Part shown: positions 21,606 through 33,235 of the stretch, piece after piece
Layout of the letters: the number at the start of each line of letters is the position of its first letter
How positions within the stretch are numbered: the stretch's first letter is position 1
Assembly: GCA_037157565.1 (NCBI GenBank)
Contig: JAZHRO010000063.1
Span: 158,584,501-158,648,500, forward strand
Direction: 5' to 3'
Length of the DNA stretch: 64,000 nt
Source: Thalassia testudinum
Taxonomy: Eukaryota; Streptophyta; Magnoliopsida; Alismatales; Hydrocharitaceae
Notes under the pieces: generated by a model
What the model was told of the DNA's origin: nothing
Database searches by the model: none
Seen by the model: only the letters and a program-made list of their open reading frames with translations
Made by a program: the position numbers and the translations under genes

Positions 21606-23486
21606 GTCTGGGTCCTTGGTTGGTGCCTCTTCTGAGTCGGGTATTTCAGTGGGTAAAGTCTTGGGGAGAGTTAGCCATCTGGGATCCTAGGTTTTGGTTT
21701 TGCTTCTCAAGGTCACCGCATTCGCAGAGGCATTGGGGCCATGGGTTGATCCTTGAGAAGACGAGGACAAAGAAGCGCCAAACCCAGGAGGTGTTTGCGG
21801 GGCTGGCTGGACCATGTGAGCCTGCCCGGGGTTGCTTTGGAACCCTTGAGAATTAGGGCCTCTGTTAATTATGTTTTGCGGGTTCGGTTGTGGTTGGGAA
21901 GGTAGGGATCCTTGTTGTTTACAGTTCAAGAGTTGGCTTAACTGTCCCTTTACCAAGGCCATTTCCTCCTAATGTTTCTGGTTCATGTCAGCCATCATCT
22001 TTATTAGGGTATCCATTTGGTTTTGTGGGGGAGGGGCCGCCCTATTCTGATTATATTGGGGTCTAACTGGTGGTCCTTGCTGATAGGGGGGCAAGTGTAG
22101 CTGCTGGTTTGGCCTAGGCTGATTTTGGAATTGCGGTGGTTTCTGGTTTGTCCAACCAAAGTTGTGGTGGTTATGCCAGCCAGTGTTGTAAGTGTTGGAG
22201 AACGGGTCAGGTTTCGCATAACCTTGGACAGCTTGCACATCTTCTAGGATAGCCAATGTTGATGAAGAGGGAAGGGAGTAATCAAGGGTCGAGGGAGCAA
22301 AGGTCCCTCCCTGGAACGTGGTCAGGGGTTGTTCCAGGTTCAGTTGGGTGAAGGGCTGGACTAGGTCAACATTATGTTCTCCCTTTGCTAGGGAGAAAGT
22401 CTGCAAGGGGTTCTTGGTCTGGTTCAGTAGCTCATCAATCTTTTTGTCCACTAATTCCACTCGATCCAACTTTTTGGCAATGATGTCCATGTCAACCATT
22501 CCAGAATTTGCTTGTACCTCATAAATCTCGCCACGGGGTTGACTGGACCTGTTAAACTGGTTCATGGAGGCATTATTGAGCGAATTCTCTTTCATAGACT
22601 CAAAGAGCTCAAACGCGCTCTCCTCGTATTTGTTCAGGAAGTTTCCCCCGCATGAGGCATCGACGAAGTTCCGTAGGTTGCTGTCCAGACCGTGGTAGAA
22701 GATCTGGGCCAATTACCACCTTGGAACTTCGTGGTGTGGGCATTTCCTCAAAAGTTCATTAAATCTTTCCCACGCCTCATGAAATTGTTCCCCACCCTGG
22801 AGTGTAAAGGTAGTGATAGCTCTTCTGAGGGCATTGGTCTTTCCTATGGGGAAGAATTTGTTTAAAAATGCATGCCTCAGTTCTTCCCAGGTGGTGATGG
22901 GTTGACCTAGGGTTCTAAGCCAATGAGAAGCCTTGCCTCTTAATGAGAAGGGGAACATCTTGATTAGAACAATGTTAAGGCTAATGTTCCTAGGTTTCAC
23001 AGTTCGTGCTATGCGGTCGAGATCCTCTAGGTGCTGAAAGGGGTCCTCATTTGAGCTTCCATGAAAGTGGCTCTGGATCAGACTTAAGACATTCGATTTT
23101 AGCTTAAAATCATCTCCCCCCTTAGGGATCCTAAGGTGTGGCTCGACTCTAATAGCAGAAGGATTATAGAAATCGTGGAGGGACCTCGACTGATCCTGAA
23201 ATGGTGGTAAATCAAGTGGTGGTTGTCCTGGTATGTCTTGGAAAGGTGGTGGTGGTTGTTCTTGTGGGTTCTGTAACCGTTGTATGGCTTGCATGATGGT
23301 GTGGATTTGTTGTTGCTGAAGCCGATGGTTAGCATTGATTTGAGCTTGGATGATGGCCATAGCATCTAGTGGGGGTTGATCCTTAGCCTCATCTACCCTA
23401 GGTTCAGCCATGTTAATAGAATTACGTCGCCTAGATTCCTGCCCCAAAACACACAACTCGGGATGCAGTGAGCGTCTCCCGTGCAT
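21606..23486 (-). pseudogene. gag: Element B: gag
   Basis: Starts at 23486 with MHGRRSLHPEL. The conserved core runs DFYNPSAIRVEPHLRIPKGG, HFHGSSNEDPFQHLEDLDR, FPFSLRGKASHWLRTL, AFLNKFFPIGKTNALRRAIT and CPHHEVPRW, then IFYHGLDSNLRNFVDASCGG. The C-terminus is Gln/Pro/Asn-rich. The frame is continuous with protease and is broken by TAA at 22713, TAG at 21969 and TAG at 21687. No CCHC knuckle is seen. Confidence 0.9.
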
Positions 23487-24596
23487 ACACTAGAGAAGAA
23501 CAGGAGGGGATGCGGAGGGCGACAGATGTGAGAAATGTGTTTCAATCAAGCACACAAGCATAGTCCTTATGGTGTATTCCTTAGGAGACTTAGAAATCTC
23601 ACAAAGGGTGATTAAGTCTGTAAGCACTGGACTCCCCTTCCCAAGGCTAATCTGGTCAGGTTGATTACGAGGGGATTGCAGGGAAGGTTCTTCCTTTGGC
23701 TTGCGCCTCCGGTTCCGTAGACCCCACAACCGCGGTCGTTTGACACTACCCCACAGCCTGGTCACCAGATTCTACCAAGGGAATGAAAGCCAAGTGCCTA
23801 GCGAACAAAACCTCACCTTTTGAGACTTAACTCAGTCCTGCCTAGGGCACGTCTACTCAGTTTTAAAGGGTTAGGATAGTGCTTGTGCTTAGGGTAATGT
23901 GATGAGGTGTTGATTGGGGTGGTGCCTCTTAATTTTTCACTTTCAAGGTGTGTGCTTCTAGCAAAACATGGTTTTCAAGCAAGGATTTGTTAAGATGTGG
24001 TGTCTTTTAGTGTTTCATCCTTACTTTAGTACTTTTAGGGTTGACGTGTCTTAATGTTTTCAAACAAGTTTCAGTGGGCATGTCAAGTTCTACACACAAT
24101 TCGGTGAAAGTAGATTTCCTTTTTATTCTGTAGAGGCTCTAAAATCCTGGTATACTCATCCTAATGATCATGCAGCTTCTATTAGATGAGTCAGTTTTAG
24201 GGTTGAGTGGTGCGGCCCAGGTCAACTCACGGTGGCTTCGCAAACACCACTCAAGAAAAAGAAAAGAACACTCCAAGAATTTATTCAGAATGTTAGAGTG
24301 TACATTTTTTTGTGGGGTGATGTGTTAAGGATGTGGGTCAAGCAATCATGCACCACGTCAATTTTTTTTTTCAGTTTTTACAATTTTTTTTAGTTTTTTT
24401 TTTCGCAAGCAAACAATGAGAGAGAGATTACTCACTATCGGTCCTCGTAGCGCTTACTCCCTTTCTACCATCATGGGATGCGTCACTTCGCCGTCCATGC
24501 GTCGAATTCCTGCAACCATGAAGTACAAAGGAAAATAGGGCATTAGACGATGTGAGAATGAATGTGGAATGGAGGTGATAAAACAAATCCGTTGCC
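23487..24596 (-). other. Element B: untranslated leader
   Basis: Contains AAGGTTCTTCCTTTGGCTTG and CGCGGTCGTTTGACACTAC (23684-23750), also present in the E leader (55735-55800) and, inverted, in F. Poly-T/A runs lie near 24361-24405. No gene is supported. Confidence 0.65.
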
Positions 24597-24614
24597 TCCC
24601 CGGCAACGGCACCA
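24597..24614 (-). other. Element B: primer-binding site (tRNA-Asp)
   Basis: TCCCCGGCAACGGCACCA on the plus strand: the 3' end of tRNA-Asp with one mismatch. Confidence 0.9.
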
Positions 24615-24619
24615 AAAAC

Positions 24620-26024
24620 TGACGTGCTATTGTGCGTGTGTGTTAAGAAGTGTCGTTATAGTCGCACTTGCAACGTTGGTTTAAAATAAGTAAACGGAGG
24701 TGAGTCTAAGTGTCGGTCTCAGGGAGGCATGGAAATCGGATTTGTGCTTATCACTTGTTGTCACGGAAAGTGCGGAGTTTTACTTGTGAAAGATGCGATT
24801 TTGAAAAGCGGGAGAGATAGAGAGAGAGGGTTTAGGGTTAGAAAGTTCTTTGTTTGATCATGCAACCTGAAAGGAAATTAAAATGACAATTGAACGAAAA
24901 ATAACTTCATTAATCATGCACTTGTAGTTCATAGCTTACAACATTAAATACATGCTTGAAACAAAAGTAATGGAAAGCTTAAAAGAGAGAGTGTGTGTGT
25001 GTGGAGAGCGACGAGGCAGCCACGGCGGTGGAGGAGGCTCCGTCAGTGGCTCGTCGTCTCCGGCGATTACAAGAGGGCCTAAAGCTAGCTAAGAGAGGGG
25101 TGGAGTAGTTGCAAAGGGAGTGAATGCCTTGAATGAGTGGTTGGAGGGGGTTTAAATAGGGTTAAGGGCTTCCTAAAAGAAGAAGGGGCTTTAGCGACGT
25201 CTAGAACATCGCTAAAACCACTCCCAAAAGCATCGGTGAAGCCCTCCAGCCGTTGGTCAGCCGCCCGCCATGTTTCTTCTTCTTGTGCAATCCGTGGCTG
25301 CTGAACAAGAGCCGTATGATCGAAGATCGGACGGCTGAGAACCCTCCTCGGTTGCGCTGGGATCGCGCTTCGGCCGTGCGTGTGCGCGGGCTTCATTGCC
25401 CAGCGTGCGCACGCGCGTGGGTGCCCGTGAGCTGCGGTTGCGCCTCGTGGCGAAATCTCGGCCGCCCGCTGCTGATCGGGTGGCCTAATTTCACCGCGCG
25501 TGTCCTTCTTCTTTGAGTTCACGCACCACGTAGCTCAAACCAGCGTCGCGTGTGTGCGGGTGTGCACGCTAATCGTTGCGCCACCCTCACGCTTTGTCGC
25601 AACGACTGCAGGCGGGCGCGCGAGTCTCGGCCGTTCGATCGAAGATCAACGGCCGAGATCTGATCTCGGCTGATGAAGGCGCGGCGTGCGGTGGAGCGGG
25701 GGGCTGACGTGGCGCAATATGGGCCGTTGAACTCCAGATCAACGGTCAGAACTTCTTGGGCCCATTGTAGGAGCTCCGGATGTTGGATTTGGCCGATCTT
25801 GACTCCGGTGGACTCCGTTTGTCATTCTGAATCCATCCGTGCAGTCCGAATGCTCATCTGAGGCCTGCTTTGACAAATGCTTACACAAATGGCCATTAAT
25901 ACAATTTTATAAGCAATCTTGGTACATGATGCATGCAATGCTCCCATTCTACTTATGTTGTGCCTTTTATTCTTAAGATGGGCCATATTCAACATAATTA
26001 TCACCCCCTTATGTAGTGTTATCA
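24620..26024 (-). mobile_element. Element B: 5' LTR (right copy)
   Basis: Same length as the left copy, with the same features: U5 tRNA-Asp-like stretch 24652-24665, TATA 25151-25160, palindrome 25190-25216 (perfect here) and tRNA-like boxes 25531-25583. The PBS precedes it by a five-base spacer. Confidence 0.95.
25151..25216 (-). promoter_or_regulatory. LTR B (right): TATA box and upstream inverted repeat
   Basis: TATA CCTATTTAAA on the minus strand (25151-25160). The inverted repeat TTTAGCGA (25190-25197) / TCGCTAAA (25209-25216) is perfect here. Families E, F and I have TTTAGTGA / TCACTAAA at the same place, a compensatory change. Confidence 0.75.
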
Positions 26025-27337
26025 CTCGCCGCCTGAACTAAAATAGGTATTTGTTCGACAGAGTTGTTCAGTGGTAGTTACAGTGTTTTAAAGACTTAAA
26101 TAGCTTCAGTGCATCTCACTGAAGCTTCTGAGCTCCTTAAGCGTTTCTTAAATCCTTCATAATAGACTTCTCTAACTCGCTAAAGTTGGGGAAGATGAAG
26201 TTACATCTAAAGCTCCAGTGGTTGAAACCTCAAACAAATATCTTTAAAATGATTAGTAATCCAAATTTTATTGTTCTGGAGCCACTTAGCAAGTTTAAGA
26301 GGCTGCAACACATCTTTGGCTCGCTGGAGCTCACTGGAGCTCTGGTGAGTCCAGAAAATGTAAAATGTTTGTATAGATTAACAAAATTATACATTTTTGA
26401 TCTAAAAATGATTCTGAGGTTACAAGAACCTCTTTATCACATTAAATTCTTCTTTTGTTCATTGAAATAAAAGATTTGACAGTAAGTTCGTTTCTTAAAA
26501 GATTTGAATGGTTTAAGTTCAGGACTTGATTTAACTACTTGATTGAGAAGTTAAATCAAGTCAACAGATGTTATTAATCATAAATATATGTTTAATTTAT
26601 AGTTTGAAATGTTCCTAAGCCACCATGGACAGCAAGCTCAGGAACTAAATTAAAATTAGGCGTTTAATTATAGATGAAAATAATAGGTAATATTTTGTCG
26701 ATTAGGGTTCTAAGGTGATGATATGTGATGAAAGAACCTAGTGAAGGTGGAATTAGGCCGATTATTGTCACCATGGATAGTGAAGTAGTCGGTGAAGGTG
26801 AGATATGAATTAGGCATTTAGGTGATTTAATTAATCGATTAAGTGGATTAGAAGTGAACATGGAAGATATAGAAATGTGAACAATGAATTAAAAGACAAA
26901 ATAAAAGTCTCTGGCGAGCTCAAGGAACTCGACGGAGTCGGAGGAGATGAAGCTAAAATCTAAAATTAATCTAACCTAACTAGCTAAACTAACTAACTAA
27001 GCTAGCCTACTCCTACTCCTACTCCTAGTCTACTGTTACCTGGACGAAGAGGTCAATAGGGTTTCGCCGAAGTCTCATGGCAGACGATGAAATCAGAGGG
27101 TTGAAGAAAGATCTCCGGCGGGTGGATTTGAGGTGAGCAGAGGAATCCTAGGGTCGGCACCTTTGTCAGAGGTGTGGAAGACCACGACGAATCTCCTCTG
27201 CTACTTAAGATGGACGGAGGAAGTCGGAAGATGAAATGGGGAATTGCCGGAGGTTTGGAAGAATAACCTATTGGGTCGGCTGCAGTATTAGAAGAGGGAA
27301 GGGAGCCAACTTGCCTAAAATCGGAGGTGTAAGGGGG

Positions 27338-27439
27338 TATTTATAGCAGTCTGCGGTGAAGAGAGGGGTAGGGTCTGGCCAAAAAAGAAGCTCCAGGAGG
27401 TTAACCTCCGTCGTCGTCTCTGACGACGGCGAGGTTAAC
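27338..27439 (-). promoter_or_regulatory. LTR A: TATA box and upstream inverted repeat
   Basis: CTATAAATA on the minus strand (27338-27346). Upstream is the inverted repeat GTTAACCTC-CGTCGTC (27400-27415) / GACGACG-GC-GAGGTTAAC (27422-27439), 16 pairs with a 2-base bulge. Confidence 0.75.
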
Positions 27440-28111
27440 TCCCATTGAAAAATAGGATTCTTGATTAATCCAGATCGATGGATCAAATGGAGGTGGTGAG
27501 CGCAAGCTGCAAGAGCTTGGGCAAAGAGGAATGATGTCGGCAGGGCGGTGATCGCGCGGTGGGATGACACTCTCTGCTGCCAGCCGTTCGTTTGGCTGGA
27601 GAAGAAGAAGATGAAGAGGGACTTAGAAGTAATAACACTTAAGGACCAATGTGATAAATAAGGACCCGACTATAATGAATATTAAGGACTAAAATGTAAA
27701 CCCAGGTTTTGAAGGTTTATTTTAATTTAGATCTTTTTCAACTTTTTATATATGTTAGTAAATAAGGTAAATATTATGTTTACACCTTGAATTTACATTT
27801 TTGACCTTTTTAGGTCAATTTATTAGATTAAGTAAAATCACTTAAGTTATTACATATTTAGGTATACATTATATTTAAGTTACTTATCTCATTAATTAAG
27901 GAAATGATTGATAGGATTTCGAGTCCAATTATTATCTAAATTATTGATAATGTTAATTGAATGATAAAATGTCATTCTTAACTTATTTTAAGGTCCTTAA
28001 CTAAATATCCCTTATTCTATAATTAACCCTTATATATTCATAACCCTAGCTAATTAACTAGGAAGACTAGTTAATTAGGGGTAATTAGAGATCATGATGA
28101 GTGTCTCATCA

Positions 28112-28180
28112 TCTCTCTCTCTCTCTCTGTGCATCTCTCTTCGATACGCTCTCCCAGAGCTGGGTTATCGGGTTGGTCGC
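28112..28180. other. CT-repeat and short unassigned flank
   Basis: (CT)n of about 8-9 units, then unassigned sequence up to the insertion point of element C. With C removed, this joins the sequence at 36031. Confidence 0.5.
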
Positions 28181-29691
28181 TGGTAGACGACTTTTCGCTT
28201 AGCATTATAGTATTTAAGTGGTGGAAAAATCAACTAATCAAAAATAATGAAAATAACCACTCGCAGAAGAGCGGGTCGTGTCCACAGGGAGGCAATGATG
28301 CAATCAATACTTAATTATTTAATGTTATTTCGGATAGTGTGAAATCCCTGTTCAAATCTAACTTAAAATGTGAAGGAAAGTAGATTTGCAATAACTTAAA
28401 AAGATAAGGGTATAAGTGCAGTTTTCCCTCACAGAAATACTCAATAAATTTTGGATGAATTCATGTAGTTTTCACGTGATGTGTACTAAAGACAATTAGT
28501 ACTTAAGTTAAGCCCAAAATCAATCTTTAAACTAGTTAATATCAATACCATGCAACTATAAAGAACTATGAGTGTTCGAACACAATTCTGCCATAATATA
28601 ATAATAATAAAAAAAAATCAAATTAGGTGGCAATGGCATTGAATGTAAATTTTAATTAGCGGGAAAATAGGGCTTTTTTCCTCTCTCCTCCTTGCGAGAA
28701 AGGGAGAGCACCGCGGGGGTTGATGTGAGGCTCAGGAGGACGGCGAGGTCGGGAGCTCTCCAATGGTGGCAGCGGCGACGTAGGTGGCCGGAGGCGGTGG
28801 CCGAAGCTCCAGCCTATTGAACAAGCAGGCGAAGGTGCTGTTGTAGGGCTTGCCCGCGCTGGTGTGCACGCGTTGGTGCGCCTGCAGATGGGCGGCAGAG
28901 CACGCTTGCAGGTGTGCGGATTGCAGGAAGGTGGAGCGGTGCGCTGGCAGATGGCATTGAAGGGAGAGGGGCGCGGGCGGAGAGGGCGTGAGCGCCTGCA
29001 GTGGCTGGAGGGAGAGGTGCAAGGGCGGAGAGGGCGTGAGCGCCTGCAGTAGGGCGCGTGGGCAGACAGGGCGTGAGCGCTTGCAGCAGGGCGCACGGTT
29101 GAGAGATGGGCACGTGTGTGGCTGAAGGGCAGGATGGGTTGCGGTGCTGGCAGGGGTGGACGCAGCGCCTGCAGAGGGTTGAAGTGCTGCGCTTGGTGCT
29201 GAAGGGAGGAAGCGATGAAAGGAGGATGCGGCTGGAGATAAGTGCACGAAGGAAGAGTAGGTTGCGCTCCTACGCGGGGAGATGCCCATCCACAGTGCAC
29301 ACTGGAATTGTTCCCTGCAAGGGGGAAGATAGATTTCAGTGCACACCGCCTCTTCTCTTTTTAACTCCTCTCTCTCCCTACGTGCGCCAATCAAGGGATT
29401 TGCAAATCCCTTTTCTTTTTTTGGCCGGTGGGCGTTGGAGGAGATGGCCGGAGGAAAGGGAAAAGATCCTTCAGTTGTTGGGGAAATTTGCTCCACAACC
29501 CTTGCTCTTTTTAAATATAATACCTGCACATAAAAATAACAAAATCATTACATATTAAGTTATAGAATATTATAAACGTAAATCATGATGCATGCAATTC
29601 TTCTACAACTTAATTGTAATTATTAACACAGCTACAAGGTACGATTAAACGTACTTAGGCTTAATACTAGTCCATTGAAATGGACTCATCA
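28181..29691 (-). mobile_element. Element C: 3' LTR (left copy)
   Basis: Plus strand starts TGGTAGACGACTTTT and ends AAATGGACTCATCA. U5 motif GGGTCGTGTCCACAGGGAGG near 28268-28287. GC-rich block with tandem repeats at 28970-29100. A perfect 20-bp palindrome lies at 29393-29412. The GC-rich antisense ORFs are not supported as genes. Confidence 0.9.
29393..29412. promoter_or_regulatory. LTR C (left): perfect 20-bp palindrome
   Basis: AAGGGATTTGCAAATCCCTT. The solo LTR J has AAGGGATTTTCAAAATCCTT at the matching place (43081-43100), where the changed bases still pair. A weak TATA-like TTAAAAAG on the minus strand lies about 30 bp downstream. Confidence 0.65.
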
Positions 29692-29729
29692 AATACCCCC
29701 ATGCCTAAGATTTGCTAGTCCCTAGCAAA
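29691..29729 (-). other. Element C: polypurine tract and hairpin
   Basis: TACCCCCATGCCTAAG next to the LTR end, then TTTGCTAG-TCC-CTAGCAAA (29711-29729), a perfect 8-bp stem. Confidence 0.8.
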
Positions 29730-31278
29730 AAAAATGAAAAATAATAGGAGTAATCAGAAGATTTCTTCTTTTCTTACTTCAAAACTTTAGAAATCCATAC
29801 AAATGTGAAGTACTGATAGCCTAGGTAACGGATCCAAGTGAAAGAGCGATTTGCATTAGGAGTTCATACATCACCCTTGGCAAAAATTTCTGTTGAGATA
29901 GGCAACTACCTCCCTCGGGGATAAAGCTGACGATAATCTGTAATTTGACCCCGGTGTTTGGCTTAGGCAGGAGATATCAAGTTGAATGGATTTGTATTTG
30001 GTGGCACACACTCAACTGGTGCTACATATAGTCTAGTACTGCAGACTCTAGCTCTCTAGACTATTAGACAAGTCAACTCTGAGAGAGGCTACACAATTGT
30101 GCTCTCATGATGTTCCTGGGCACTCTCTCTTTTCTTTCTTTTTGAGATCACGAATCTCGCCAGATTTAGAAATTGTCTCACTATTTGGTGGCCTCACATG
30201 GCATCCTCACTTCAATTAAAGTCCTAATAACTCTACAACTAAGTTAGAGTTTTCAACCAGTATTCAGGTGATTAGAAATACTAGAAGGTAGGTATGGGTC
30301 ATATTTGGTGGAACGCGATAGGTGTTTTGCCGCCTCAGAAATAGTGTTACATCATACACTTGGACTTTTTTTTGTAATATAATTATTTCTTCTTTTTCTT
30401 CTTCTTTTCTCTCTCTCTCTCTCTTTTTTATTTATTTCTTATTTTTGTTTCTTTTTCAATCAACACAACACGATACGGACTTTTATTTATGAGGCATTAT
30501 TAGGGATGATGATGGTCAAGAGGAAGTTATGTGGCTTATTTGGTGGAAGTGCCTATTCTCGGCACCGGGAAGGAATGGATAGGACAGACGTATTTCTGAC
30601 CTTTGACACTATTACGATCCTTCAGCTGAGGACTCTATGAAGGACGGTCGTAACCATCCACCATAGTTATAGCTTTATTAAGACTCAATCTCTGTGTATC
30701 TGCCTTATTTGGTGACTCTCAAGAATTCACTTAAAGTACGTACACAGGAACAGAGAGTGAAGACTATGCCTAACTCTGAAGTATCATCATATAATTATCC
30801 AAAACTTAAGAGTCCTTGCACTAGACTTAGCGCACCAGTAATTTCTCTACTTCTTCTCACAAATATGAGGTGGATTTAATAGACGATAGTATGCCTGACT
30901 CCCTATGAACTGTCCAAGGGTTCAGTAGACTTACAAATGCTCATTGGTTTTCCTCAAGGATCCATTACCAAATCTACGTGCACGTGAAATAAATGCACTA
31001 GATTCTAAACTTAAGAAATAATTCCAGAAGAAGAACCTCCAATAACAAAGGTATTTTGCTAGGGACTAACCCATTCAACTCAATTTTTTTTTTATACTAG
31101 CCTAAATGCATAAATACTTCCTAAAATGCAAATGCACTCCCCCATGCCTAAATCCTACAATGTCCCCATTGTAAAATTAAAACAGGAGGAGAAAGCAAAA
31201 ATATCACCTGACACAGTTTGCTGGGTTGCGTCGCAACAAGCGCTGCATTTTTTGTCAACAGCTAGACTAAGAAGGAAC
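29730..31278 (-). other. Element C: 3' non-coding region
   Basis: AT-rich, with CT-rich microsatellite-like stretches near 30390-30445. No ORF is supported. Near 31137-31173 lies CTCCCCCATGCC followed by TACAATG-TCCC-CATTGTA, the internal tract and hairpin also found in A, B and E. Confidence 0.6.
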
Positions 31279-33235
31279 CTATAAGTCTGGTTCCAAACAG
31301 AAAAGGTTAGGCCCTAAGAATATTCGTAACAGTGCAGGCCTAGAAAACAGGTAACCACGGATGTTGGTGAACTGATGATGCAATGTAATTCTAAATGCTC
31401 GCCAGAAAAAATGAAAACAGAAAATCTCATTGGCAACCTTGGGAGGTTTAGGAATAATAAATGGAATATGAAAAGGGACCTCCCGAAATGGAATAAGTGG
31501 AGGATAACAAGGATCTTCCACAGCAGGACAGGTTTTAAAAGATTTACAAATAATTAGTTCAAACCCTTGAATGGCGAGAGTGAAAGTACAAGCATCAATC
31601 CATACTTGCCATTCTACCCTAGGATGTACTGGCCTGATATATTCTCCAAAAAGAATGTACATGAGCAGAGATCTGAGCCAAGGATCGGTTAGGGAGTATA
31701 AGGGTTGTTTGTAGTGTTGGAAGGTAATGGTTAAGTCCAATGAAGGCTTAGTTGATGTTAGGTCCAATTCCAACAATGATTCAGATTGTGTACACTCCCT
31801 AACAGTAGTAGACAACTTCAAGTTATCCTACCTAGCATTAATGATCGAAGTCATATTTGAATCAAGGGTAGACTCCAAATTACAATTTTTTGATGGCAGG
31901 GTCAAAAATGTAAGAATCATTATCATTCAGCTCATCCCCAGATTCATTTGGTTTACTAAAATATTTGTCGAGGTGTATATGTGATTCATTAGGAGTTGGA
32001 TCAGTATCCTCAATTATTTCTAAAGGAGGATCAGTCGTAATATTTTCGAGGAAGCCTATATCATTGAATTCGTCATTCTTCTCGGGGTATAAATCCTTAA
32101 TTGATGTGTTTTGTCCCCGAGAGTCTCCCATAGACTTCTCATTATTATGTTCGTCCTCCTCTAATATCAACTCCTATTTTGATGGAGGATGACTCTTAAA
32201 AGAAAGGAATCTGGATTTAATCATATTATTTCTACCCTCTAGAGGTAAATCCTCAAATGATAAATAATTCTCCTGTGAATCACTCCAGATTTTTAGTCCA
32301 GGTTCCTCTATTAGGGTATCCTCATCTTCAGAATTAGACTCGTCATATCCCTGAGACCAGAATTGATCATCCTCTATTCCCTTAGGGTCACCTTCATTAG
32401 GTGCATTTGAATCCTCAGAATATTGAATGGTAGGTGTTGATTCCCTAAGTGGAGGGTCAAGAGTAGGCTCACTAAAAGTAGAATGGGATTCCACCAAATA
32501 ATCGAGAGGGGAAGTGATAGGAACAATATAACCTTGACCCGGGTTGGTAGGGGTAAGGAGAATACCGTCATTGGGGTCAAGGTCCTCAAGAGATACCATC
32601 TTTCCTTGCTTTTGACTGCAATATAATTCAGGTGGGTAATCACTATGATCATTATCCTCTAGTGGCCGTGTCTCATTGGAAGAGTCTAAGTGATGGCTAC
32701 CTAAAATTGGATCCCTATTGTCATTAGGTTCCTCAGAATTATTTTCATGATCATGGTTTATTGGGTAGGGATCAGGATTATTGGGAAGCGTGTAGCTAAG
32801 TTGTCTTATTTCTTCATTTAAGTGTTGACTATTCCTCAACATCTCTCCCATTGATTCCATTATTTCCTTTTGCTATTTTTGCATTTCTATCATAAACGAG
32901 GAGAGGCTGCTATTATCAGGTTGGGGAGGATAGTCAATTTTAGGCTCTAATTGCCTAGGGGTATCGGCCCAACCTCGATATGGAAAATCAAGAAGGGTGG
33001 GAGGGTTGGGTGTTTGCATGGAAGTAGGGATTTCAGGATTGGAAAATCCCGCTCCTAGGCTCCGCTCAAAAGTGGGAGTTATCAAGCCAGTACTCCCAGG
33101 GTAAGAATGAGAATGATCCCATGAATTATCAATGTACCCATCAAAGGATGGATACGCTCGGAGCATGGGATCCTGATTAAAAGATAGGAAGTATTGACTC
33201 TGATAATCTGAATGATAGGAGTAAGAGTAATCCAT
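31279..33235 (-). pseudogene. Element C: unrecognised ORF of about 650 codons, broken
   Basis: I do not recognise this protein. The start at 33235 is chosen for MDYSYSYHSDYQSQYF; an upstream ATG at 33274 is in frame. One frame runs from 33235 to about 31885 with only two stops, both TAG (32873-32875 and 32174-32176). A one-base shift in an A-run near 31885 leads to the C-terminal 180 codons, with another TAG at 31828-31830, ending at 31279. The N-terminus is Tyr/Ser/Pro-rich. The middle (32860-31880) is strongly acidic (Asp, Glu, Asn, Ser). The C-terminus is hydrophobic and Trp/Phe/Pro-rich (VEWQVWIDACTFTLAIQGFE, PFHIPFIIPKPPKV). No signal peptide, zinc finger or catalytic motif was seen. It sits where gag-pol would be. 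The length and single frame argue that it was once translated. Confidence 0.6.

Larger units (their letters stand above)
15172..26024 (-). mobile_element. Element B: complete Athila-type LTR retrotransposon, 10.9 kb
   Basis: Two LTRs of 1405 bp each (15172-16576 and 24620-26024), PBS, leader, gag, protease, RT, RNase H, integrase, a long 3' non-coding region and a polypurine tract, all on the minus strand. The 5-bp duplication CTCGC is perfect (15167-15171 and 26025-26029). It sits inside the 5' LTR of element A. Over the first roughly 155 LTR positions I count about nine differences between the copies, so the insertion is not recent. gag-pol is one long frame with several stops, one deletion and frameshifts. 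Confidence 0.95.
15167..26029. repeat. Target duplication CTCGC of element B
   Basis: CTCGC at 15167-15171 and 26025-26029. The rejoined target reads TTCAGGC-TCGCC-GCCTGAA, a 7-bp inverted repeat, so B entered the centre of a palindrome. Confidence 0.9.
11514..28111 (-). mobile_element. Element A: 5' LTR, split by two nested insertions
   Basis: The LTR parts are 11514-11658, 13407-15171 and 26030-28111, about 4 kb in total if all belong to one LTR. The SIRE-like LTR (TSD AAGTC) and element B (TSD CTCGC) can each be removed to rejoin the sequence exactly. The U5 motif GGTCGTTGACTGGGAGG is at 13413-13430. The transcribed part is CT-rich on the plus strand (13740-13970). A TATA box on the minus strand lies at 27338-27346. 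The proposed right end is TGATGAG-TGT-CTCATCA (28095-28111), so the coding strand starts TGATGAG. That end is assigned by likeness to the end of LTR L at 38090. No second copy remains for comparison. Confidence 0.6.

Noticed and set aside
28656..29529. Long antisense and sense ORFs in LTR C (214, 265 and 150 codons)
   Set aside because: They lie in a GC-rich LTR with tandem repeats, are Pro/Ala/Leu-rich, overlap one another in several frames, and their N-termini are not conserved in the right LTR. They were kept only as a remark on repeat unit length.
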